A stretch of DNA of 64,000 nucleotides from Acidobacteriaceae bacterium (GCA_028283655.1 JAPWKE010000003.1:1798001-1862000), one strand, 5' to 3'. Counted from the first letter of the stretch, positions 48,069-57,195 are shown. A program made the numbers and translations. Notes: generated from the sequence alone by a model not told the origin.

Positions 48069-49070
48069 ATGAATTTGAAGGGCAAGAAAGCTGTCATTTG
48101 CGGGGCCGGCGGCTTCGTCGGTGGGCACCTAGTCAAGTACCTAATGGCCCAAGGGATAGATGTCGTCCGTGCGGTGGACATCAAGCCTCTGGACAGGTGG
48201 TACCAGACTACTGACGGAGTCGAATGTGTCTCGCTCGATCTAAAGGGGAAGATCAACTGCGAAGCTGCGGTTAGGAATGCCGACATCGTCTATCAACTCG
48301 CCGCGGACATGGGCGGTATGGGCTTCATAGAGAAGAATAAGGCGCTCTGCATGCTCAGTGTACTTACGAACACGCACATGCTGTTAGCCGCCAAGGAAGC
48401 CGGCGTAAGTCGTTTTTTCTACTCTTCCTCGGCATGCGTATATAACGGGGAGAGACAGACAGAGGCGAACGTCGTACCACTCAAAGAGTCGGACGCCTAT
48501 CCTGCGTTGCCGGAAGATGGCTACGGTTGGGAGAAGCTCTTTTCCGAGCGCATGTGTAAACATTTTGAAGAGGATTATGGCATGACCTGTCGTGTAGCCC
48601 GTTACCACAATGTCTACGGGCCGGAAGGCACATGGACCGGCGGTCGCGAAAAGGCTCCTGCAGCGATCTGCCGGAAGGTTATCGAGGCTAAAAATTCCGG
48701 CAAACATGAGATCGACATCTGGGGCGATGGAAATCAAACGCGGAGCTTCATGTATGTCGACGATTGTGTAAAGGGCACTCAGATGATCATGGAAAGCGAC
48801 ATTGACGAGCCGATTAATCTCGGGTCGCATGAGATGGTGAGCATCAATCAGCTTGTCGACATCGCAGAGCAGATTGCAGGTGTCACGCTGAAGCGGACGT
48901 ACAATCTAAATGCGCCCAAGGGAGTCAACGGACGCAACTCTGACAACACAATGATCTTGGAGAAGCTCGGCTGGGAACCTTCGATCAAACTACTCGATGG
49001 TCTGACGAAAACCTACAAATGGATTGAAAATGAGATCGCCGCAGGTTCGAGGATAAAGTACAACCAGTAA
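48069..49070 (+). CDS. NAD-dependent epimerase, GDP-mannose 3,5-epimerase-like
   Basis: This 333-residue extended SDR has the NAD site CGAGGFVGGHLVKYLMAQG, the MGGMGFIEKNKA loop, the catalytic SSSACVY and YGWEKLFSE (YxxxK), and YHNVYGPEGTWTGGREKAPA, which is close to plant and bacterial GDP-mannose 3,5-epimerases. The expected product is GDP-L-galactose for polysaccharide synthesis. TTAGGAG precedes ATG 48069. It stands alone between the secreted protein and the plasmid-like segment. Confidence 0.82.
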   Translation: MNLKGKKAVICGAGGFVGGHLVKYLMAQGIDVVRAVDIKPLDRWYQTTDGVECVSLDLKGKINCEAAVRNADIVYQLAADMGGMGFIEKNKALCMLSVLTNTHMLLAAKEAGVSRFFYSSSACVYNGERQTEANVVPLKESDAYPALPEDGYGWEKLFSERMCKHFEEDYGMTCRVARYHNVYGPEGTWTGGREKAPAAICRKVIEAKNSGKHEIDIWGDGNQTRSFMYVDDCVKGTQMIMESDIDEPINLGSHEMVSINQLVDIAEQIAGVTLKRTYNLNAPKGVNGRNSDNTMILEKLGWEPSIKLLDGLTKTYKWIENEIAAGSRIKYNQ

Positions 49071-49331
49071 TCAGCAGACCTTTCGACTATTGATTGCTCA
49101 GCATTTCCTTGGAATGCCATTGTCGTCTGACGAACTTCTAACGATGGTGCGCGCCGCGCAGAACTCTTTCGCGACTTCCCCTATGCGCTAGGATACAAGA
49201 AACGTCGTTCTGCTGTGGATATCGATCAGAGGCCGGCAAGGGCTCTCATTACGTCGCGGACAGGAGCCGGAAGGCGCTTATTGCCACGCGCCCTCCCAAC
49301 GTTAGGTTGGATATGTGGCGTCCGACTGGAC

Positions 49332-49637
49332 CTATTCTCTTTGCATTTCGGCGATAGCTCTTTCACACTTCTTGGACATTGCGATATTTCCCGCAAAGGC
49401 ATATTGATTCCGCAACTTGCCCAAAAGTCTGATCACCGCAATCAGATCATCCGAAATCGATGCATTCGTAACGCCGCTGCGAATGAACTGAGAGATGGTT
49501 TGATTGGTTTTGCTTGCGGCCCGTTCTATCTTCTGTAGGTCTAGGGCACTGAAGCGTATTGGGACGATTTTCGTCATAGCCTGGTCCTTGTCAAGCCTCG
49601 GACGACCGATTTTCTTTTGTTTAGACATGGTTGGCAT
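49332..49637 (-). CDS. Ribbon-helix-helix protein, plasmid MobC-like
   Basis: This 101-residue basic protein has IVPIRFSALDLQKIERAASK, a ribbon-helix-helix strand and helix, then TNQTISQFIRSGVTNA and a helical C-terminus (IAVIRLLGKLRNQYAFAG). This is the layout of plasmid mobilisation accessory proteins that help the relaxase at oriT, or of CopG-type repressors. No relaxase is adjacent; the MobF gene is 11 kb away. The first or fourth codon may be the start. Confidence 0.65.
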   Translation of the reverse strand: MPTMSKQKKIGRPRLDKDQAMTKIVPIRFSALDLQKIERAASKTNQTISQFIRSGVTNASISDDLIAVIRLLGKLRNQYAFAGNIAMSKKCERAIAEMQRE

Positions 49638-50315
49638 TAGCTCTCATTTCGGCCACGATGGCGGTGCATACAGTCGCCCGCTGGTGCGGCAGGGAGGACT
49701 TATCAGTCCGGAAAGATGACATGGTCCACATACGCCACCGTCAATATTATGAACCGGCGTCAGCTGTTTTCTGTAAAAGGCCAGGACCCTGGCGAGAATG
49801 ATAATGGTTATCCGTCGGGAGTTCATATTCGATTTAAAATGCCCTTGCGAGCAAAGTCCTCTGGGATGCCCTTGCAAACCGCTTGGCCCGGTATGTAATT
49901 CCCAATGATTTTGAAGTAGCTTTTCGACCTGCGTCATACACTCCTCCAGCCAAGGGGCGCACGTCTTGAGCTTTCGAGAAGCCGGATGGAGGCTAACAAA
50001 CTCGGGAAGGGTCAACCTACAACGCCTTTTGTTCGCGCCACAAAGGATTGTGCATTTGAGACCGTCAGGATGAACAGTTGTCCGACCACGATCAGGTACC
50101 GCCAAGATTATGTCATTCCTAAAATGCAAGAGGTATAGTTCCCGAATTCAACACCCCGCTTGAGCCTGGACCCCTTGCAACCGCTTGAACAAGCGGGGGT
50201 GGACGGACAAATGAACGGATGACAATGCCGCGAACCAATCCCGGATGGGAAGATGTATTATAATCTAGCGGCTAGAATACCCAAATAGCATTGTGCCGAT
50301 GACTGAGGAACTGCC
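49638..50315. other. Region without a confident gene
   Basis: A minus-strand frame at 49644-50129 (161 codons) has a cysteine-containing N-terminal part (GLKCTILCGANKRRCRLTL) but ends in low-quality sequence and lacks a clear ribosome site. I leave it unassigned. No IS ends or hairpins of note were found. Confidence 0.35.
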
Positions 50316-50540
50316 ATGACCAGATTGCCAATCGTACTCACCTGTTACTTCGTTGTGAATTTGATCCTCGCTATCTATACTCACTTGTCTACAAAAGCAA
50401 GCACGTCAATTCGACCCCGACGCGGAGAATTAATCGTATTTTCCGCATTCATGATTTTGTTGGGATTACCGATCATATTAATCAGGATTAATATCCATCT
50501 GATAGGAATTTTCGCTAGAAGGACTTTTGCGAATAGATAG
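50316..50540 (+). CDS. Small membrane protein
   Basis: This 74-residue protein starts at ATG 50316 with GAGGAA about eight bases upstream. It has two hydrophobic helices (IVLTCYFVVNLILAIYTHL and LIVFSAFMILLGLPIILI) joined by a basic loop, and a basic C-terminus. Good start context and composition support a real gene; no family or function is recognised. Confidence 0.5.
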   Translation: MTRLPIVLTCYFVVNLILAIYTHLSTKASTSIRPRRGELIVFSAFMILLGLPIILIRINIHLIGIFARRTFANR

Positions 50541-50647
50541 CGAAGTCTGTCTTACGTTGAGCGTGAGACTAACCAGCTGCTGTTTCCAGAGGGATGTTCC
50601 GCTCAATTCCCTAAGCCAGCTCACCTTACAAGCCATGGCAACCAAGA

Positions 50648-51310
50648 ATGATTTTGAGTCCTTCCAGGATGCCAATAACAAATTACCATCAAAACGTTGA
50701 ATCTTTTTTGAGTACAGCAGCGCTTTTCCAGAATAATCTGCAAGTCTTCCAATACCTACAGAAACATCCAGGAACTCCACGCGAAGGGCTGCCCGGGGTC
50801 GTGGCATGGTACGTGAATAGCATGGATCCTGTGGTTGCAGCATGGACAGCGGCTGGACATACCGATGTGCTTGCCTTAATGCCTCGCGAGGAAGTGCGGC
50901 GGAATACGGAACTCTATCTTCAGCTCCAGATCATTGGTGATACCTACACGAACCGCGTTCTGCCTGTCCTCAGCCGATGCAGTTCCTACGTCTCCCGCAC
51001 GAATGATCCAACCACACTCTCTCCCTCTGAAATTAATGAAGAGGTCAGCTGCATCAGTGAACTGGTCCGTATGCAACAGCTCTGCGGCATCTACCTTTGG
51101 CAACTCAGTGAAGAACAGCCTGACTTTGGGCCTGGACCATCAGAGACTCAACTAAGGATGTTGAACTCGGACCAATCCCTGTCAGAGCTTTCGAAAGAGT
51201 ATCCCAAAGCATTCAAAATGACGCAGCATCGACTCGAGCAGATACTTGGGAATTCGTCGCCAAGTACGCTAGACAAGTCTCCTGCTGACCAAGAGGAGAG
51301 AAAACACTAG
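50648..51310 (+). CDS. Hypothetical protein, possibly N-terminally frameshifted
   Basis: About 220 mainly helical residues, with ESFLSTAALFQNNLQVFQYL and ELYLQLQIIGDTYTNRVLPV in the middle. There is no signal peptide. Upstream, another frame reads LSQLTLQAMATKNDFESFQD up to about 50690 and could be the true N-terminal part, which would make this gene frameshifted. ATG 50669 is an alternative start. The family is not recognised. Confidence 0.45.
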   Translation: MILSPSRMPITNYHQNVESFLSTAALFQNNLQVFQYLQKHPGTPREGLPGVVAWYVNSMDPVVAAWTAAGHTDVLALMPREEVRRNTELYLQLQIIGDTYTNRVLPVLSRCSSYVSRTNDPTTLSPSEINEEVSCISELVRMQQLCGIYLWQLSEEQPDFGPGPSETQLRMLNSDQSLSELSKEYPKAFKMTQHRLEQILGNSSPSTLDKSPADQEERKH

Positions 51311-51893
51311 GGGGATTATAAAGCGTGCTGAGGCGCACGATATAGCTATCTTGTGCAATAGCTATATCGAGATTCCATGATTAGGTCCAATTTGTTGATC
51401 GTTCTGCGGGACCTTAATGAAGAGATGATGTTCCGCTACGACCGAAATCGTATGGGCACTCTGCTGCAAGACTTCGTGCTCTAGGGCGACGGGCAACTTC
51501 TCGCGGTGAAGATTTGCGCATCATGCGCTCCACGCGAGACGGCGACGTAGGCCATTAGGTTATTGAGCAGGTCTTTCGCGCCAAGCTCCGTATCGACATG
51601 CACTAACACTCATTCAATCTGGCCTTAGCTCGAATGACCGGTCACGGCGTAACCATGATCGAGATGTCGGTTCCGCACCGGATCACTCTCAACGAGCGGC
51701 CATCATCCGTTCGCACACCCGTCCGCCCATCAGTGATTCGTTCAACGGTTGCGAGTTCACGGTTAGCGATCTTGAGTCATTGTCGGGCGCGGTGAATTGA
51801 AATCGCCCGCTCATCATGCGAATGCCCGCGAAAATGAGCCCGCCGAAACAGATGACAGCACCTGCATAGATTGCGAAGGTCTTCTGGTGCGCA
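51311..51893. other. Region without a gene, ending in the parB 3' element
   Basis: No credible protein frame was found. A near-perfect inverted repeat lies at 51338-51366 (GATATAGCTATCTTGTG with CAATAGCTATATC), downstream of the hypothetical gene, and may act as its terminator or as an operator. The rest holds only short frames with mixed composition. Confidence 0.35.
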
Positions 51894-52004
51894 GCCGGCG
51901 AGCGGGGGCCGGAAGCAGGTGCAGGGAGAAACCGAACGGGTGTCTCCCTGCCGCGCGTCGAGCGCGCAAAGAAACGACGGAGAGGCTGCAGGTTCGCGGC
52001 TCTC
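51894..52004 (-). other. Conserved hairpin series downstream of parB (copy 3 of 3)
   Basis: Stems CCGGC/GCCGG (51894-51898 with 51908-51912), GCAGGGAG/CTCCCTGC (51921-51928 with 51944-51951) and GAGAG/CTCTC (51980-51984 with 52000-52004) keep the order and loops of copies 1 and 2. The second stem differs from copy 1 by a compensatory A-T to G-C exchange. The last hairpin lies just past the parB stop and probably ends its transcript. Confidence 0.5.
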
Positions 52005-52019
52005 TCCGATGCCTCCAGT

Positions 52020-53615
52020 TTACGCGGCTTTCTTGACGGCTGCTGCTGCCTTGATGGGCTTGGCTTCCTTCTTTGCCTTGGCCTTGGCCGCGAACTCCGC
52101 TTTGACCTTCTGCGCGATGGCATCGGTGTCCACCTTATAGGCGGTCGCGGCATCCTTGAGAACGGCGCTCGGATTCCCGCGCGTTGCCGCCAGCAGGATA
52201 CTTGCCTCCACCAGCAGCCGGGAGAGAGTCCCTTCATCGGCACGGCGAACAAAGGCGGTCAGCGTTTTCTTTACGCCTCCATCGTCGCGCTGCTGCCGGA
52301 TGCCATGCTGCCGCGTCAACATCTCGATGCGGCTTTCGTCCATGACAGACGCCAACCGTTCGATGACGAAAAGCAAGTCACGCTTGAGCAAGCGCACCGG
52401 GACAGCCGAACCGATGGCAGTGAGGACGCGCAACCCGGTTGCATTGGCAATCGCCTGCTCCTTGCGCTGCTTCTCTTGTTCGGCCTTCCACTTCTCCTCA
52501 TCCCGCCTGTTGCTTTTCCGCTGCGGAGGATGATGCACGGGACAGGTAGGATTGGTGCACACCTTGCGCAACGTGCCGACTTCGCTCCCATCGGTCACGA
52601 TGGCTTCGGTGGTGAACTTGCACACCTTGAACTCAGGCCGCTTGGCTTCGTCCTTGCTCGAAGGCTTCTCGGCGCGAATCTCGGTGTATTTGTTGCGCGG
52701 GAGCGTGGTGCTACCTTCCTTCTGCTGGCCGTAGGCTGTGCTGATTTGCACGAGGTCGGGCTTCGCGGCGATGGTCTTGGCAACATGCGCCGCAACCTTG
52801 GACTGGTAGCAGGTGGGGTCAGTGCACGAGTCCAGCTTGCCGCCGATGTCTGAAAACAGGAGCTTGTTGTGTCCTGTCCGCTTGGGGCAATCGACGCAGC
52901 TTCCCGCCGCTGGCACAAGCTGCGCGTCCCGCTTGTCGAAGGGTGCATCTTTCAGTGCAAGGACGATGTTGGTGTCAATCCAGAATTGGAGGTTGCGGAC
53001 AGGCAACAGAACGCGCGTTGGTTTCGCGCCTCCGTTGTAGACCTCCTTATAGCAAGCGGAGAGTGCCTGTTCCTGCTGGTCTGGCTGCAGCTTCGCGAGC
53101 AGGAGCGCGTGTCCCACGCCGATTTCCTCGGCATAGAAGGCCTCGACCGCAACAGGCGCGAGGTCGGTAAGTTTGAGGCGGGTTGTCACATACGCCGGAC
53201 TCTTGCCCATCTTGGCGGCGATCTGCTCCACGGTATAGGTCGGTTCCTCCAAGTTCAGAAGCGCACGAAAGCCCTGCGCCTCTTCCATCGGGTGGACATC
53301 GCGGCGTTGCAGGTTTTCAATAAGCTGCGCTTCGAGTGCCTGGGCGTCGGTCAAGTCCACGATGCGAACCGGAACGGTGACGGATTCGGCCATCTGTGCA
53401 GCGCGGAAGCGTCGGGCACCTGCCACAATCTCGAAGCCATGCTCCGTAAGCGGTCGAACCAATAACGGCGAAAGTACGCCCTGCGTACGGATGGACGATG
53501 CAAGCTCCTTCAAGGCGTCATCCTCGAAGATGCGGCGCGGGTTGGTCGTGGACTCGCTCAAGAGAGCAAGCGAGACGTTGCGGTATTCGGTGGCGTTGAC
53601 GATTTGAGTTTCCAT
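52020..53615 (-). CDS. parB: ParB/Spo0J-family plasmid partition protein
   Basis: This 531-residue protein starts at ATG 53615 after AAAGGAG; the frame is open to 53678. The N-terminal ParB domain has AGARRFRAAQMA and ENLQRRDVHPMEEA, the GxRRxxA and ENLQR boxes of CTP-binding ParB clamps. A helix-turn-helix follows (YTVEQIAAKMGKSPAYVTTR). Mid-protein it carries a cysteine cluster (CVDCPK, then CTDPTCYQ) and later CTNPTCPVHH, which could bind metal. The C-terminus is a Lys/Ala-rich tail. No ParA gene is near, so the protein may act in regulation or as a plasmid-type DNA-binding protein rather than in segregation. Confidence 0.88.
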   Translation of the reverse strand: METQIVNATEYRNVSLALLSESTTNPRRIFEDDALKELASSIRTQGVLSPLLVRPLTEHGFEIVAGARRFRAAQMAESVTVPVRIVDLTDAQALEAQLIENLQRRDVHPMEEAQGFRALLNLEEPTYTVEQIAAKMGKSPAYVTTRLKLTDLAPVAVEAFYAEEIGVGHALLLAKLQPDQQEQALSACYKEVYNGGAKPTRVLLPVRNLQFWIDTNIVLALKDAPFDKRDAQLVPAAGSCVDCPKRTGHNKLLFSDIGGKLDSCTDPTCYQSKVAAHVAKTIAAKPDLVQISTAYGQQKEGSTTLPRNKYTEIRAEKPSSKDEAKRPEFKVCKFTTEAIVTDGSEVGTLRKVCTNPTCPVHHPPQRKSNRRDEEKWKAEQEKQRKEQAIANATGLRVLTAIGSAVPVRLLKRDLLFVIERLASVMDESRIEMLTRQHGIRQQRDDGGVKKTLTAFVRRADEGTLSRLLVEASILLAATRGNPSAVLKDAATAYKVDTDAIAQKVKAEFAAKAKAKKEAKPIKAAAAVKKAA

Positions 53616-53700
53616 GAGGGTGTGCTCCTTTCGAGCGGTTGAGTGGTGAAGGGTCACAGAGCGGCACACGTCGGGCATGGTTCCGCTCCAACGGAGCGGA

Positions 53701-54115
53701 CTAGCCGAGAATGCACTTGTCCGTGAAAGCCTCCACGAAACCCTGCGCGTCTAGGTTCTTGTCCCAGAGTTTGGCGAAGCTCTCGTGTTGTTCGTGCAGT
53801 TGGGTGTGGTAGCAGTAATTGCCGTCCTGAATGAAGCGGCTCCACCGCTCAACGCCTACATAGTCATTCCTCCAATAGAACGCGTTCAGGTGTGGCCCTC
53901 CCGCCATGCCAAGCTCGAAGCACATTTCGGGGTCGCGCATGAGGTCGCCATTCTGTTCGCCGTAGTGCGCGACAGAAATAGCAGGAAGGCCGCAATGGCC
54001 CGGACTCGTCCATCGACTCAATGACAAGCTCCATAAACGGCTCATTGGTCACTTTGAGGTACAGGCCGGGGTGCCATCCACCAGCCCGCTTGATAAGTTC
54101 GAGCACGGTCTTCAT
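53701..54115 (-). pseudogene. Conserved DUF protein between ArdC and ParB, frameshifted
   Basis: ATG 54115 overlaps the ardC stop (ATGA). The first part reads MKTVLELIKRAGGWHPGLYL, then FMELVIESMDESGP. Near 53992-53998 the frame changes and continues as GLPAISVAHYGEQNGDLMRD with NAFYWRNDYVGVERWSRFIQ to the stop at 53701. The two halves are clearly one protein of about 138 residues with a one-base indel. I believe similar proteins (perhaps DUF6908) occur beside ArdC genes, but that is recollection. Function unknown. Confidence 0.7.
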
Positions 54116-55029
54116 GCCGCTACCTCCGCCAATTCCGGGGCTTCGGTGTCGGCTGCGTCGTAGGAATCCGCGAGGGGCGGCTCCAACGCGGCGAGGATGA
54201 CAGCGGAGGTCTGCTGGATGACCTCCAAGCTCTCGGCCAACAGTGAGGCGTTGCCGTGGTAAAGCTGGATGTAATCAGCGGATGCCGAACCCGTCACGAG
54301 TCCAACGGCCTTGCCGACAACGAAGGCCACAGCCTCGGCTTCTGTCTCGCGCACGGTCTTGGTGGTGGCGGTGCGACGCTCTGCCTTATGCAGAAGCTCG
54401 TGCGCTGTTTCGTGTACCAGCGTCGAAAATTCCTCGGCTTTAGGCTGTCCGCGAAGGATGGCGATGCGACCGCCGTAGCTCATGCCGAGTGCGCCCTTAA
54501 GATCGTCGCTGTAGGTAAGCTGAATACCACGCGAACGAACAAACGCGGCCAAACGCTCCAAGTTCTCGCCGGGGTCGCCGGAAATTTCGCGCATCTCGGG
54601 AAGGTCTGCACCTTCGGTCTGCGAGACATCGAAGACATAGGCATTGCGGAATCCGACTAAAACGCGCTCGTTCTGCTTGGTAATGTCCTTGTTGGCTTCG
54701 TCGTCCCTCTTGCGGCGAACGCCGACGATGGGGGCAAGAATGCGAATGCCTTTCTGTCCCGATTTGACGAAACGGCCAACCTGCTTCCACGTCCAGAACC
54801 CGGCGACGCGGGTTGCGGTCGGCATCTGCCGCGCAATCTCCAGCACGTTCCCGAACGAGTAGTTATGGAATCGGCTCATGGCCGTGAGGTAATTGGTGAG
54901 GGCTTCGGAGTGTCCGGCCTCCAACTGCTCAATCAAGAGCTTGACGTTGGCGGCAATAAGTTCCTGCTTGGTGGAAGGCTTCTTGCTGTCGATGGTGGCG
55001 ACGTTGGTTGTGGTGGCTGCGCTGCTCAT
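54112..55029 (-). CDS. ArdC-like antirestriction / ssDNA-binding protein with HExxH domain
   Basis: This 305-residue protein starts at ATG 55029 after AAAGGAG. The N-terminal ArdC domain (STKQELIAANVKLLIEQLEA, MSRFHNYSFGNVLEIARQ, GFWTWKQVGRFVKSGQKGIR) is followed by a metallopeptidase-like domain with VHETAHELLH and a downstream Glu in RETEAEAVAFVVG. ArdC proteins protect incoming plasmid DNA from restriction and bind single strands. The downstream DUF and parB genes are likely co-transcribed. It has a long structured leader (see 55216-55366). Confidence 0.87.
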   Translation of the reverse strand: MSSAATTTNVATIDSKKPSTKQELIAANVKLLIEQLEAGHSEALTNYLTAMSRFHNYSFGNVLEIARQMPTATRVAGFWTWKQVGRFVKSGQKGIRILAPIVGVRRKRDDEANKDITKQNERVLVGFRNAYVFDVSQTEGADLPEMREISGDPGENLERLAAFVRSRGIQLTYSDDLKGALGMSYGGRIAILRGQPKAEEFSTLVHETAHELLHKAERRTATTKTVRETEAEAVAFVVGKAVGLVTGSASADYIQLYHGNASLLAESLEVIQQTSAVILAALEPPLADSYDAADTEAPELAEVAA

Positions 55030-55215
55030 GGTGTTTCTCCTTTGCGGTTGCTGTTGCTTTTCATGCCGTGCGCGGCATGTACCTACATGCCGAACGCCTC
55101 CTGGCGAAGGCGGGGCGGCAAGGCGCAATGAGGAGGGGGATCGCCCACCCGAAGGGCAAGCGCAGCGCAGTGATTTTTCGCAGAAAAATTATGGGGAGAC
55201 CTCTTGCGCCGCGCC

Positions 55216-55366
55216 AGGGCAGAGCCCTCAGCGAAGGTCTGGTTTCCTTATTCGGGCGCACTAGCGCACAGGATTCACAGGGTCGCGTTGCGGCAGGAAC
55301 AGGCCGCTGTGGAGGGTGGCGGAAGACGCATCGCGGCTGGAGTCAGGGAGGAGTGCAACTCCTCCC
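55216..55366 (-). other. Structured multi-hairpin leader upstream of ardC (copy B)
   Basis: Stems AGGGC/GCCCT (55216-55228), GCGC/GCGC (55256-55267), GCGGC/GCCGC (55290-55307), a weak CGC/GCG (55327-55335) and GGGAGGAG/CTCCTCCC (55346-55366) lie 187-337 bases upstream of the ardC start. They match copy A in order and spacing, with changed but still pairing bases in stems 1, 3 and 5. No open frame explains the conservation. It may be a leader RNA, an oriT segment or a single-stranded promoter. Confidence 0.6.
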
Positions 55367-55578
55367 TTCATGATGAGGCGACGCTGGGAGTAAGCAGTTT
55401 GGTTCCTGCCTCAGAGATTCGAGAAGCCATCTCGCCGACAAATAATCCAACCCTGCAACGTACGAGATGAACGGTCGGTCCTTCCAACGAAGGGTTCGAC
55501 AAGGTTTGAATACGATCGAAGCTCTTCTCCCGCATTTAGATTGAAGCGTAGGTCCCGTGCGAAATAGTTGCTCCCCAG

Positions 55579-57132
55579 TTGAGTTGCAAGGAGAGCCCCA
55601 CGGTGTACCGAAGTGTCGGTCGAAAAGAGATCATTGCGCGGATGGAACATATCCGTGCGCTTCTGCGGCAGATAGAACCCAGCAATGAAGCCGAAGAGGT
55701 GCTGCAGAAAAAGCGAGAACAAACGCTTAAGGACTTCATCGGAAATCTGCGACGAGTGAGTACACGCCCCATGGCCCATACACTCAACGCGATTGAGAGT
55801 CTGTGCTTGCTAACCAAGGACGGGAGTTATCGCCTTTTCGGTTATTCGCTGGATTCGATCCGCGAACGCGACTCGGAATTGAACGGTGACCGTACACATC
55901 TCATCGACTCCTATATCTATGACCGCGACTATGAAGTCGAACTTCCCTTGGAGCTTGCTAACGAAGCAGGGTTCCAAAGGAATTTGCTGCTGAAAGATCT
56001 TGTCCGGCGCTGGCAGGCGCAGATACCCATTCGACAGTTGAGCCGGAGAGACTGGCATCATCCGGGAAGTTTCTACCTGCGTATCGGTACCGATGACAGC
56101 GAGGGAGGCAGCCTTCCTGCGGGAGCTATCGCCGTAGCGCAGCTCCTCGATGATGACGAACGAGCTAATCCGAATCCGGATGCTGTATACGTCCTTCAAT
56201 TCCGAAATGGTTATCAATGTCATCAGTGCATTGTGGTGGACGGCACTCTGCATCTTGCGAATGGCACGGTTCTTCACCCGGGTGCGGCGCGGATCATTGG
56301 ACGCGTGCGTGCGTTCGCAACCGAGTTGCCTGTACGAAGGAATCCTTTGGTACGCCAGCTCCGCAGCTACGAGGGCGATGCGGAACTCGTTTTGCCGTGG
56401 GAGCACTTGTCCATTGGTAAGCTCTTTGCTACAGAGCACAAACGATTCGCACGGTCGAACGTAGATCGGTTGGAGAGGCGGAAAAAGCTAGAAGCAATCT
56501 TCCACTCGAACATCAGCGAGCGGACGCGGAGGCGGTATCGGAGCGAAACAGATTCGGAGCCGCATGTGGATGCCCTTATCCAGATGAGCTTGGAGAATTG
56601 TGTACGGTACAGCGATGTGTTGCGGGCAGGCGGGTACGCGACTCACGATGCGAACCGGTTTTCTCTGGCGTCGCTGCTTCGTGCGAACCGATTCTCGGAT
56701 CTTCGGTCCTCCGTTCCAGAGGTGGTTTCACCGATGACTCCAGGGATGTGGGCAACTCTCTCAACGGAGTTTCTGGAATACAGCGCCTTGTTTGCTCGAA
56801 GATTCCCCAAGCCGAGCCGACTACAGGACCGCGTTTTGAGAGTCGGAGATAGCGGGGCGTTCCATAGCGTTGACGGCATCATTAAGCCGGGATCGTGGCT
56901 TCTGCTGGAGGCGTTGGCAGCGAGCCCGGTCTCTCCGCGAGAGACGCTGGCTGAGAACGGGCAACGACCGCTACATGTATTGCTGAATCAAGCCGATCCT
57001 GCCATCGGCTATCTGGATCATGATGAAGACGGGTTTTTTCTGGTGGACGGCGACGCCGAAAAACGCTGTCGACTTGGTCCTGCGGAACTCAAAAGCCTTC
57101 GTCGCGTGTGCGGGGGCATCGTGCCCGTGTAG
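55579..57132 (+). CDS. Protein with two S24/LexA-like modules (possible regulator)
   Basis: In this 517-residue protein, residues about 155-250 (FYLRIGTDDSEGGSLPAGAI, then DAVYVLQFRNGYQCHQCIVV and IIGRVRAFATEL) and about 415-517 (LRVGDSGAFHSVDGIIKPGS, then HDEDGFFLVD and LRRVCGGIVPV) both resemble the S24 fold of LexA and cI repressors. A clear Ser-Lys catalytic pair is not seen, so they may be sensing rather than self-cleaving. Helical segments at 66-94 and 300-370 may bind DNA. The start may be at ATG 55642. The family is unrecognised and the S24 reading is by eye. Confidence 0.5.
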   Translation: MSCKESPTVYRSVGRKEIIARMEHIRALLRQIEPSNEAEEVLQKKREQTLKDFIGNLRRVSTRPMAHTLNAIESLCLLTKDGSYRLFGYSLDSIRERDSELNGDRTHLIDSYIYDRDYEVELPLELANEAGFQRNLLLKDLVRRWQAQIPIRQLSRRDWHHPGSFYLRIGTDDSEGGSLPAGAIAVAQLLDDDERANPNPDAVYVLQFRNGYQCHQCIVVDGTLHLANGTVLHPGAARIIGRVRAFATELPVRRNPLVRQLRSYEGDAELVLPWEHLSIGKLFATEHKRFARSNVDRLERRKKLEAIFHSNISERTRRRYRSETDSEPHVDALIQMSLENCVRYSDVLRAGGYATHDANRFSLASLLRANRFSDLRSSVPEVVSPMTPGMWATLSTEFLEYSALFARRFPKPSRLQDRVLRVGDSGAFHSVDGIIKPGSWLLLEALAASPVSPRETLAENGQRPLHVLLNQADPAIGYLDHDEDGFFLVDGDAEKRCRLGPAELKSLRRVCGGIVPV

Positions 57133-57195
57133 ATCGCCCTACTCAATTTTGCGGAATTTTCGGCCGGAAACATCCCATTTTGCTAAACTTTCGCT

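Noticed and set aside
49644-50129. A 161-codon minus-strand frame with several cysteines
   Set aside because: No clear ribosome site, poor composition in its second half and no recognisable domain; kept only as a note in the region entry.
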